IMG/VR virus record: IMGVR_UViG_3300005590_000017 | Location: 1 to 43,984 of that record | Length of the DNA: 43,984 nt | Source: a virus | Direction: 5' to 3' (one strand) | In this document: positions 21,153-29,346 of the stretch, one piece after another | Layout of the letters: every line of letters begins with the position of its first letter | Numbering within the stretch: the first letter of the stretch is position 1 | The notes under the pieces: model-generated | The model's database searches: none | What the model was told of the DNA's origin: nothing | What the model saw: the letters and a program-made list of their open reading frames with translations, nothing else | Position numbers and translations under genes: made by a program

Positions 21153-24100
21153 CCGAGGTCCCCAAGATCGTCCCGACGCTCACCGGGGGGGTCTCCCAGC
21201 AGCCGCCGGCGCTGCGCTTCCCGGGCCAGGTCGAGGACGCCGAGAACACGCTCCTCTCGCTCGTCGACGGCGCGGCCAAGCGCCCGCCCACGAACCACGT
21301 TGCAGAGCTCGTCGCGGACCTCGAGGACAACAGCGCCTATCACCTGATCGAGCGCGACGGGACAGACTACGTCCTGGTCCTCTCGGACCTCGGTCCCTCG
21401 ATCACCAAGCCCGGGATCCGGGTCTTCGATCTCCTGGGCGCCGAGCAGACGGTCCTCCGCCAGGACCTCTCCCCCGCCTACGAGATCCCGACCCACTACA
21501 CCGGGAGCTCGCCGGGGAACTACCTGGGCGACTGGCAGCAGCCCGGGATCGCCTCCGGCTGGACGACTTCGGTCGGGGCCGACGAGGCAGGCGCCGCAGT
21601 CACGGCCGAGGCAGCACCCCTCGCCGGATACCTGCCCGCAGTCGAGCTCTGGGACATCAACGATGGCGGGGTGGGCCTCTGGGCGCATGAAGTCGACACG
21701 GCCTTCGGAGCGCGGTCAACGGTCGTCTCCATCTACGCGAAGAAGAACGAGGGGGCGGCGCAGTTCGCCCTCGAGATCCGCAACGGGACAACCCAGACGA
21801 CGTACAGCGCCGTCTTCGCCTGGTCGGGCTCTGCCCTCGTCACCAGCGGCACCCCGAACACCGGCACGGCCTACGTCGAGTCGATCGGATCGGGGTGGTA
21901 TCGCGCGATCTACGTCGTCGACGCCTCGATCGACGTGCCGGACGTGGGCGACCGGGTCTTCTTCGTGCAGCTCGCCATCGACGACGGGTCGAGCGAGAAC
22001 CGCGACTACTACTGGGGCATGGCCCTGAACCACGTCGACGACGCGACGGCGACGGTCGCCCCGCCCATCGTGGACGGCTTCGGACCCTTCCGGTTCCTGA
22101 CGATCGCGGACGCGACCTTCGTCCTCAACACCAGCTGGCAGACGCGCCTCGCGGCCCCGGCGAATCAGACGCGGCAGGAGTGGCTCGACGGGCTGTTGGA
22201 CGTGGCAGACGAGGTGCTGAAGGTCGGCGTGGTCTGGCGGACGAGCTCGACCTACGCCTGGTCGATCACGAACTCCGCGGGGACGCACTCGGGCACCACG
22301 GCCTCAGGCTACCCCCCCTCCCTCGGGGTCCCCGGCAGCGACCCGCAGAACATCGTCGCGCTACTCGAGCAGCTCGTCGACGACATCATTGCCGAAAGCG
22401 GCACGCTGGCCGGCACGACCTACTCCGTCGCGGGCAAGCGCCTCGAGATCCGGTCGACCACGCCGATCACGGCCTTCTCGTTCACGCCGGTCCTCATGAA
22501 CCCGGACCTCGAGACCATCGAGGACACCCTGCTCCTGTCGGTGCAGGACGCGCTCGGGTCGACGGACTACGACTGGGAGGTGGTGAACCAGGCCGGGACC
22601 TTCTCCGGCACGGTCAACATCGGCGGGAGCCCCACGGCGACGGCCATCGCGACGGCCATCGCCGCGGACATCGCCGGCGCCGACGCGAGCCTCGTGAACA
22701 CGACCTCGGACGGCTCGCTCGTCGAGATCAAGAGCTCCACGGAGATCACCTCCTCGACCTTCACGGCGGACATCCTGCTCTCCTACGAGCCGATCCTGGC
22801 CGATGTCTGCTACCTCTTCGTGCAGCAGGGGTCGGAGACGAAGACCTACTCCTGGGAGATCACGAACGGCTCGGGGACCTTCTCCGACGACTTCCTGGCG
22901 ACGGACTCGGACACCACCTCGATCGCCGGCTCGATCGCGACCCAGATCGCCCAGGCTGACCTCTCGCTCCGCGACACGATCGCGGTGGGCTCGATCATCG
23001 AGGTCCGGTCGATCAGCGAGATCACCGACTTCGAGACCACCGACGACGGGGCCGACACACTGCTCGTCGCGTGGAAGGACGAGGTCGACACGCTCGCGGA
23101 CCTCCCGGTGAACTTCCGGGACGGCTACCGGATCCGGGTCTCGGTGGATCCGACGACCGAGCTCGAGGACTACTTCGCGGTCTTCCGCCGCACGAGCGAC
23201 GACGGGCTCGGCTTCGGGCCGGGGGTCTGGGCGGAGTCCTCGGACTGGGGCTCGGTGACGGGCTTCGACCAGGGCTCCATGCCCCACCAGCTCCAGCTGC
23301 ACACCGACGACGAGAGCGGCACGGCGACGGGCACGGCCTTCGCCACCTACTTCACTTGGGGCCCCGTGGACTGGGTCGACCGGGAGGTCGGCGACGACAC
23401 GCTCAACCGCGCTCCCAGCTTCGTCGGGGAGACGATCGGGGAGATCTTCTTCCACGCGAACCGCCTGGGCTTCCTCTCCGGCCAGAACGCGATCCTCAGC
23501 GAGGCGGGGATCTACTTCAACTTCTGGCGGACCACGGTCATCTCCCTCCCCGAGTCCGACCGGATCGACGTGGCGGCGAACGAGCCGAAGCTCGCGGTCT
23601 TCAAGGCCGCCGGCGCGCTCGCCGAGCAGCTCATCATCTCCTCGTCGCAGGCGCAGTTCGTCCTCGAGGGGCAGCCGCTCACGCCGCAGACGGCGATCAT
23701 CAACAAGATCAGCTCGTTCCGCGTCTCGAACCTGCGGCCCCCGCTGCTCGGGCGCTCGCTGCTCTTCCCCACCCCCGGGGCCGAGTACGCCGGCGCGCAG
23801 GAGTTCTACCGCTCCGACGAGGGCGCCTTCAAGGCGGACGAGGTCACCCAGCCCGTGCCCAAGTACATCGAAGGCAACGTCGTCCTGGCGGAGTCCCACC
23901 CGCTCGAGACGATCGTCTTCCTGAAGGCCGGGAGCGCGCGGACGCTCTACGTCTACAAGCACGCGCGGGACGGGGACCGGCGAGTGCAAGCGGCGTGGAG
24001 CCGGTGGACCTTCGGGCCGAGCTCGGAGGTCGCGCATCTCGACTTCCTCGAGGGCCAGGGCGTGCTCCTGATCAAGCGCGGGGACGCGCTGAACCTCGAG

Positions 24101-24745
24101 ACGATCGAGGTGGGCGACGGGCTCGTGGACGAGGGGCAGGCGCTGCGCGTCATGCTCGACCGCCGAGTGCGGGACACGGACTGCACGCTCGTCTACTCGG
24201 CCCTCAACGACAAGACCACGATCACCCTCCCCTACGACCTCGACCCGCTCATCGTGGCGGCGGGAGTGGGCGTTGCGACGCTGGCGGGGGTGGAGCTGAT
24301 CGTGGACTCGATCGGCACGGACTCGATCGTTGTCGTGGGCGACCACACGGCGACCGAGTTCTGGGCCGGGGAGCGCTACACCCAGACGCTGACGCTCACC
24401 GAGCCCGTGCCCCAGCGGCAGGGCCCCGACGGGCCGATCCCGCGCTCTGGCCACTACCAGGTGCAGAACGTCGAGATCCAGGTCGCGGGGACGGGTGCCT
24501 TCGAAGCGCGCGTCACGCCGAAGGACTACGACGAGACCTTCGTGCACGAGTTCACGCCGCAGATTGTGGGCGCCGCGGACTCCGACGCCGGCGAGCTCGC
24601 CCTCTTCACCGGCATCCGCCAGGTGGCGATCATGGCGCCCGCGCCGGGGCTGCGGGTGCAGCTGACGAACAGCTCCGCCTCCCCCTCGCGCTTCACGGGG
24701 CTCGTCTGGAACGGGGACCTCTCCGCCTTCCGGCCGGGGGCATGA
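21149..24745 (+). CDS. Tail tubular protein B, enlarged
   Basis: 1198 residues (T7 gp12: 794). The start (PTLTGGVSQQPPALRFPGQ, ENTLLSLVDGAAKRPPT) and the later region (NRLGFLSGQNAILSEAGIYFNFW, ISSSQAQFVLEG) identify the nozzle protein. Two insertions explain the size. About 110-300 looks like a carbohydrate-binding jelly roll (TVVSIYAKKNEG, SIGSGWYRAIYVVD). About 365-645 contains three tandem repeats of 75-90 residues, each with Tyr-x-Trp (TYAWSITNSAG, DYDWEVVNQAG, TYSWEITNGSG), an AIA-type helix, and VEIKS-type strand; one copy is normal in such proteins. The insertions may bind host surface sugars. Confidence 0.93.
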   Translation: MTEVPKIVPTLTGGVSQQPPALRFPGQVEDAENTLLSLVDGAAKRPPTNHVAELVADLEDNSAYHLIERDGTDYVLVLSDLGPSITKPGIRVFDLLGAEQTVLRQDLSPAYEIPTHYTGSSPGNYLGDWQQPGIASGWTTSVGADEAGAAVTAEAAPLAGYLPAVELWDINDGGVGLWAHEVDTAFGARSTVVSIYAKKNEGAAQFALEIRNGTTQTTYSAVFAWSGSALVTSGTPNTGTAYVESIGSGWYRAIYVVDASIDVPDVGDRVFFVQLAIDDGSSENRDYYWGMALNHVDDATATVAPPIVDGFGPFRFLTIADATFVLNTSWQTRLAAPANQTRQEWLDGLLDVADEVLKVGVVWRTSSTYAWSITNSAGTHSGTTASGYPPSLGVPGSDPQNIVALLEQLVDDIIAESGTLAGTTYSVAGKRLEIRSTTPITAFSFTPVLMNPDLETIEDTLLLSVQDALGSTDYDWEVVNQAGTFSGTVNIGGSPTATAIATAIAADIAGADASLVNTTSDGSLVEIKSSTEITSSTFTADILLSYEPILADVCYLFVQQGSETKTYSWEITNGSGTFSDDFLATDSDTTSIAGSIATQIAQADLSLRDTIAVGSIIEVRSISEITDFETTDDGADTLLVAWKDEVDTLADLPVNFRDGYRIRVSVDPTTELEDYFAVFRRTSDDGLGFGPGVWAESSDWGSVTGFDQGSMPHQLQLHTDDESGTATGTAFATYFTWGPVDWVDREVGDDTLNRAPSFVGETIGEIFFHANRLGFLSGQNAILSEAGIYFNFWRTTVISLPESDRIDVAANEPKLAVFKAAGALAEQLIISSSQAQFVLEGQPLTPQTAIINKISSFRVSNLRPPLLGRSLLFPTPGAEYAGAQEFYRSDEGAFKADEVTQPVPKYIEGNVVLAESHPLETIVFLKAGSARTLYVYKHARDGDRRVQAAWSRWTFGPSSEVAHLDFLEGQGVLLIKRGDALNLETIEVGDGLVDEGQALRVMLDRRVRDTDCTLVYSALNDKTTITLPYDLDPLIVAAGVGVATLAGVELIVDSIGTDSIVVVGDHTATEFWAGERYTQTLTLTEPVPQRQGPDGPIPRSGHYQVQNVEIQVAGTGAFEARVTPKDYDETFVHEFTPQIVGAADSDAGELALFTGIRQVAIMAPAPGLRVQLTNSSASPSRFTGLVWNGDLSAFRPGA

Positions 24746-25224
24746 TCGAGGTCCGGCCGTCGACGCCGGACGACCCCCCGCTCCTGGCCCCCCTCCTGCG
24801 CGCCGCGGACGTGGCCGAGATCGAGGCCACCGGCAGGACGCCGCTCTCGGCTCTCGAGGAGGGGGTCGATCACTCGCGGCCCTGCCTGACGGCCTGGATC
24901 GGTGAGGAGCCGGTCGGGATGTTCGGGGTGCGGCCCTGCCCGGACATCGAGGCGGTCTGCGGGACGCGCTACGGGCTCATCTGGTACCTCGGCAGCGACG
25001 CGGCGACGCGGGACGCGCGGGGCTTCATGCGGGCCTCGCGGGCCTGGCTGGCGCGGCTCTGGGAGGGCTACGACGTGCTCGGGAACGCCGTCGATGAGCG
25101 GAACCAGGTGCACGTCCGCTGGATCGGCGCGATGGGGTTCCACTTCATCAAGCGCCACGACGCCGTCGGGCCCGATCGCCGCCCCTTCCTCGAGTTCTAC
25201 CAGCCCCGTCCTGGAGGTGCCTGA
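24742..25224 (+). CDS. Internal virion protein A (gp13-like, GNAT fold)
   Basis: 160 residues from ATG 24742, overlapping the previous stop. Similarity to T7 gp13: IEVRPSTPDD, VGMFGV, LIWYLGSD, WLARLWEGYDVLGNAVDERN and RWIGAMGFHFIK. The fold is that of GNAT acetyltransferases without proof of catalysis. T7 gp13 is needed for assembly of the internal core; the same role is likely here. Confidence 0.87.
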   Translation: MIEVRPSTPDDPPLLAPLLRAADVAEIEATGRTPLSALEEGVDHSRPCLTAWIGEEPVGMFGVRPCPDIEAVCGTRYGLIWYLGSDAATRDARGFMRASRAWLARLWEGYDVLGNAVDERNQVHVRWIGAMGFHFIKRHDAVGPDRRPFLEFYQPRPGGA

Positions 25225-25886
25225 TGTGCAACCCTGCCGCCGCCATCCAGGGCGCCGTCGCGGTGATCAGCATCATCCAGCAGGACGAGGCCGCCGACCG
25301 GACGAACGCCTGGAACGACTGGCAGGCCGGGCAGGCTCGGGAGGCCGCGAACCGCGCCGCCCAGGCCCGCTACCGGGCGCTCGCCGCGCGCCGCAAGGAG
25401 CAGCGCGAGAACGCCGTGCGCGAGGTCGAGGCCATCTCCCGGGACGCCCTGCGGGCCGGTGGGATCACGCGCCTGGCAGGCGCTGGGGAGTCCGTGGGCG
25501 CCGTCCTCACGAACATCGCCGCGCAGGCGGTCTCGGGAGGCGGGACTCTGCGGCGCCGCGAGGAGTTCCGGGACATCGGGGAGGCGATCGAGACCGAGGC
25601 GACCTTCGAGCAGAACCGCGGGCGGATCCTGGCCTCCCAGCGCGCCCCGGCCTACTCCCCCGGCCTCTTCTCCCTCAACTCGCTCCTGCGGGTGGGGGTC
25701 GCGAGCTACACCGGCTACCTCCAGGGTGAGACCCTGAGCCGGCCGAGCGACGTGGTCTCCGGCCAGGGCGCGACGACCCCGCGGGTCCAAGGCGTCCAGC
25801 CGACGCGGGGCGGGCTCGCGGTCCAGCCGGGCTACGGCTCGGGCCCCTTCCTCTCCGACGGCTCCTTCTACAGCTCTAGCGTCTGA
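25224..25886 (+). CDS. Internal virion protein B (gp14-like)
   Basis: 220 residues (T7 gp14: 196). It starts MCNPAAAIQGAVAVISI, a hydrophobic opening typical of the family, then an Ala/Arg/Glu-rich helix (ANRAAQARYRALAARRKEQR) and a Gly/Ser-rich end. In T7 gp14 is ejected first and helps form a channel in the outer membrane. Start overlaps the previous stop (TGATG). Confidence 0.85.
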   Translation: MCNPAAAIQGAVAVISIIQQDEAADRTNAWNDWQAGQAREAANRAAQARYRALAARRKEQRENAVREVEAISRDALRAGGITRLAGAGESVGAVLTNIAAQAVSGGGTLRRREEFRDIGEAIETEATFEQNRGRILASQRAPAYSPGLFSLNSLLRVGVASYTGYLQGETLSRPSDVVSGQGATTPRVQGVQPTRGGLAVQPGYGSGPFLSDGSFYSSSV

Positions 25887-28744
25887 TGGGCCTCTCTCCC
25901 CGCCGGTTCCGGCTCCAGGACCTCGACATCCCCCGCTCGACGGGGAGCCAGGTGCGCGCCGTCGACGGCTTCGTGGGCTTCACCCAGCCGCCGCCGAACT
26001 ACCGGGCCGACTTCATCGACTTCCAGCCGCTGGCGAACGCGGCGATCCAGAAGCTGACGCTCGACCAGCGCCGTGAGGAGGCCGACGCCGCCCTCGAGGG
26101 GGAGCGCCTGGCTGAGGACAACGCCGAGGTGCTCGAGGCGATCTCGCGCGCCGTCGACGGAGCGACCCAGGGGCTGACCGACCCCGGGGAGATCGCGGAC
26201 GCCCAGCGCGGGGCGCTGCGGAAGCTGGCTGAGGAGGGGGTCGTCCCGCCCCAGGCCAACCCCGCCTTCCTGGTCGGGGTGGCGCGCGCGGAGGCGCAGC
26301 GAGCCCTCCGGAACCTCGGACAGACCCTCCAGGCCAACGCGGAGCGCTTCACGGTGCTCGCGGACGAGAACGGCGACCTGGCCGAACCCTCGACGCCCGA
26401 CGCAGAGGAGTTCGTGGCGGGCGAATTCGCTCGGGTCTTCGACTCCCCCCTGATCCGGCACTCGCGGCTGGCCCGGGAGATGGTGACTCAGGCCCGGGAC
26501 CAGATGACCGACGCCTTCCTGGGCGACGTGGCGAACCGGCGCCTGCGGGAGCAGGAGACGCGCGCGAGCGCCCTCCGGGTCGAGCAGCTCACCGAGGGCT
26601 GGACCTCCGCCGGCGGCACGGACTTCATGGGGATCCGGGCCCTCGAGGACCCCGAGGTCGACGTCGAGCTCGTGCTGCAGTCCATCGCCGCGGGCAAGGA
26701 CTTCATGCGCGACCAGGAGGGGGTCCCGGCGGTCCACCGCGAGGTGATGACGGCCATCGCCTCCTACGTGGACCAGAACGTGGACGAGAGCCCTGCGCGC
26801 GTGCGGCGCGTGCTGTCGCGCCTGGGCGACCTCGAGCTGATCCCGGGGCTCGCGATCGACCGGGACACGCGCCCCGAGGTGGCCGTGATCCACCGGCTCC
26901 GGGCGCAGGCCGAGGAGACCGAGGACCGCGACCTCGAGCGCGCGAGCCGCCGCCGGCGCAGCCTCGACGGCGACCTCGAGCGGTCCTACACGGGCCAGTT
27001 CGTGTTCCACATGAAACAGGCCCCCCACGCCCCGCCTAACCAGCTGCACGAGATGGCGATGGCGAGCCTCGAGGGGTCGCAGGAGTTCCAGGAGCTCCTC
27101 GTCCAGGCCGAGGTCGACGAGCTCTCTCAGGCGCAGCAGGGCAACCTCCGCGCCGCCGGCGACCTCGCCTTCGCCCGCGCACAGGAGCGCTCCGGGGCCC
27201 AGGACGGCTTCGTGCGCGCGCAGCTGAAGCGCATGAGCCGGGAGGAGGAGGACGCGGCCCTCGTCGACGCCTACGCGCTCGAGCACTTGTCGCCGCAGGG
27301 CTACGACGAGTGGCAGGAGTCCGGCGAGGGCGGGGTCTGGAACCGGATCCAGCAGCTCCCGGGCTTCGACTCGCGCGTGGGCTCCCTGGTCGACCGCTCC
27401 GCCTTGCCCCAAGGGCTCGCCACGGCGACCACCCGCCGGCTGCGGGAGGCCCAGGCGGACTTCGAGGACGGGGTCGCGGCGCTGGCGGTGCGAGCGGACC
27501 GCGCCGGCGAGCTCGACGAGCTCCTCGCGAGCCCCGAGGTCGCGCGCCTGCGCCAGACCTACCTCGAGCAGCTCGACGGCGCCGTGCAGCCCGCGGAGGC
27601 GGCGCGCACCGAGCTCCAGTCCGCCGTCGGCCGCCGGGACCTGGCCGCCGCGGACGCCGCGCTAGAGAAGCTCCAGGGACTCGTGGCCCCGGAGGAGCTG
27701 CGGGAGTCCATCAGGGCCCGCGATGAGGTCGCGGACCTCAACGACCGGATCCTGGTGAACGACCCCATCTTCCAGCTCCACTTCAGGGAGATCAGCGAGC
27801 AGATGGCGGGGCTGCTCGAGCAAGAGGGCGTGGACGCGGAAGAAGCGAAGGTCCTCGGAGGCGAGATCCAGCGCGAGCTCTTCTTCCGAATGCGAGAGGA
27901 GCAGGCCCGCATCTCACCCCTCTCCAGGCGAGAGCAGATTGGCGCAAGGGCTGAAGCCACGGCCCGGGTCCGCGAGGAGATCGAGAACCAGCGGCTACCT
28001 GAAGCCATGCGCGAGGGGCTCGCTGTCGCACGCCGTGAGCCGGACGACTTCAAGCGGCTGAAGGATGGCCTCACCGAGTTCGAGTACTTCACCACGCCGG
28101 TCTCCCAAGGCGGGCTGACGCTTCGGGCAACTCTGGCCGCAGGGGAGCGCTTCGGCGGCCCCGTCAACGTGCCGGCGGTGCTCGACCGGCCACGATCCGT
28201 GGAGGGCCCCTTCGAGCGCCTGAACACGGACAAGCTCTTCGATCGCACCCTGGGCACGGCAGGCCGCACCAAGGCTCGCGAGCTCGCGGACGCGCTCCCT
28301 GGCGATCGAAAGGCGCGGTACGACGAGTGGGCCTACGTCCAATCTCTCGGCGGCGCGTTCTCCCCCGAGGACGTGCTAGCGGGCAAGGGCACGATCCTCG
28401 TCACGGGCAAGCCGGGCGACCTCTCCGGCGTCCGTGAGACGTTGGAGGCCGAGGGCTTCTCCTTCGAGCGCGGGCCCGCCGCGCCCCGACTGGGAGGTCT
28501 CACGACGAGCCCTGCGCCGATCCTGCGCTACAGCAAAGAGGTCGAGCTCCCCGAGCTGCACCCGACCCTCTCGCTCTTCTTCAAGACGGGCCAGGGGCTC
28601 AAGGATTGGCTCGACTCGACGCCGGAAGAGCAGCGCAGGGCCTTCTATGAAGAGCTGGGCCTGGACACCACCGACCTCCCGGTGGCCGACCAGCGCTTCA
28701 AGAACCGCCAGGAACGGCTGCTCCTGCGCTACCTGCCGCGGTAG
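25886..28744 (+). CDS. Internal virion protein C (gp15-like)
   Basis: 952 residues (T7 gp15: 747), starting at ATG 25886, coupled to the previous gene. Residues 20-60 (TGSQVRAVDGFVGF, RADFIDFQPLANAA) and the long helical middle fit the ejection-channel protein. The last 200 residues (from about 750; KLFDRTLGTAGRTKARELA, ILVTGKPGDLSGVRETLEAEG) are extra and unlike T7; they show no lysozyme or protease motif. From about 27800 the codons include more A and T at third positions than before, which hints at a later acquired C-terminal part. Confidence 0.85.
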   Translation: MGLSPRRFRLQDLDIPRSTGSQVRAVDGFVGFTQPPPNYRADFIDFQPLANAAIQKLTLDQRREEADAALEGERLAEDNAEVLEAISRAVDGATQGLTDPGEIADAQRGALRKLAEEGVVPPQANPAFLVGVARAEAQRALRNLGQTLQANAERFTVLADENGDLAEPSTPDAEEFVAGEFARVFDSPLIRHSRLAREMVTQARDQMTDAFLGDVANRRLREQETRASALRVEQLTEGWTSAGGTDFMGIRALEDPEVDVELVLQSIAAGKDFMRDQEGVPAVHREVMTAIASYVDQNVDESPARVRRVLSRLGDLELIPGLAIDRDTRPEVAVIHRLRAQAEETEDRDLERASRRRRSLDGDLERSYTGQFVFHMKQAPHAPPNQLHEMAMASLEGSQEFQELLVQAEVDELSQAQQGNLRAAGDLAFARAQERSGAQDGFVRAQLKRMSREEEDAALVDAYALEHLSPQGYDEWQESGEGGVWNRIQQLPGFDSRVGSLVDRSALPQGLATATTRRLREAQADFEDGVAALAVRADRAGELDELLASPEVARLRQTYLEQLDGAVQPAEAARTELQSAVGRRDLAAADAALEKLQGLVAPEELRESIRARDEVADLNDRILVNDPIFQLHFREISEQMAGLLEQEGVDAEEAKVLGGEIQRELFFRMREEQARISPLSRREQIGARAEATARVREEIENQRLPEAMREGLAVARREPDDFKRLKDGLTEFEYFTTPVSQGGLTLRATLAAGERFGGPVNVPAVLDRPRSVEGPFERLNTDKLFDRTLGTAGRTKARELADALPGDRKARYDEWAYVQSLGGAFSPEDVLAGKGTILVTGKPGDLSGVRETLEAEGFSFERGPAAPRLGGLTTSPAPILRYSKEVELPELHPTLSLFFKTGQGLKDWLDSTPEEQRRAFYEELGLDTTDLPVADQRFKNRQERLLLRYLPR

Positions 28745-28745
28745 G

Positions 28746-28979
28746 TCAGTCGATCCGGGACTGAATCAGGGCCTCGATCGCGGCGACCGCCTCTGGGTCG
28801 GCGGGTCGATGCCCGCTGCGGGAGGTCCAGACTCCCTCCCTCTTCAACCAGCCGTGGTCTCCGACCCGAACCGAGACGGTCACGCCGTCCTTGTCCTTGA
28901 CGTTGATGTGCTCGCCGGCGGGGTCGCTGCAAGAGGCCGCGAGCGCGAGCAGCGCGGCGAGTGCGAGGGTGCGCTTCAT
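28746..28979 (-). CDS. Small lipoprotein (moron)
   Basis: 77 residues on the minus strand. The N-terminus MKRTLALAALLALAASC is a lipoprotein signal with lipobox LAASC, so the mature protein starts at Cys17. The rest is a small charged domain (INVKDKDGVTVSVRVGDHGWL). The stop of the upstream minus-strand gene overlaps its ATG (ATGA), so the two form an operon. A lipoprotein gene placed against the late operon is typical of lysogen-expressed cassettes that exclude other phages; that is inference. It converges with gp15 with a one-base gap. Confidence 0.78.
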   Translation of the reverse strand: MKRTLALAALLALAASCSDPAGEHINVKDKDGVTVSVRVGDHGWLKREGVWTSRSGHRPADPEAVAAIEALIQSRID

Positions 28980-29245
28980 GATCTCTCCTTCGTCTCGTTC
29001 TCGTCCATGATCCGCATCAGGTGATTCGCCCCGAATGCCAGCGCCTCTCCAAGCGCCGTCAGTGAGTTGAAGTCGAGGCCGGCCCTTCTCATCAGGCCGC
29101 GGCAGTAGTCGCTCTCGTAGATCTCCTCGACCGCGCGGAGGTGGGCCTGGGCAGGGGCCAGGCCCTGACTTCGGAGGTGCTCCTCGCCGGACATGTAGAG
29201 CATGACCATGAGGTCCATCGGCCTGGGCGTGCTGTAACTCCCCAT
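28976..29245 (-). CDS. Moron partner protein, unknown function
   Basis: 89 residues on the minus strand from ATG 29245, with GGGAGGGG five bases upstream; a further start at 29284 would add 13 residues but has no ribosome site. Helical, with LMVMLYMSGEEHLRSQG, YCRGLMRRAGLDFNS and LAFGANHLMRIMDENE. No membrane segment or helix-turn-helix is clear. It precedes the lipoprotein gene with a four-base overlap. A promoter for this pair should lie in 29246-29346, which is GC-rich with hairpin-forming CCCGGG runs and no consensus. Confidence 0.65.
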   Translation of the reverse strand: MGSYSTPRPMDLMVMLYMSGEEHLRSQGLAPAQAHLRAVEEIYESDYCRGLMRRAGLDFNSLTALGEALAFGANHLMRIMDENETKERS

Positions 29246-29346
29246 TCTACCCCTCCCCCGGGATTCGGGGGCGGCGACCCCCATCTCCGGGACGCCCGGG
29301 CCCTCCGGGGCAGGATTCTCCGCTCTCTCAGACCCCCTCTCTGCCC

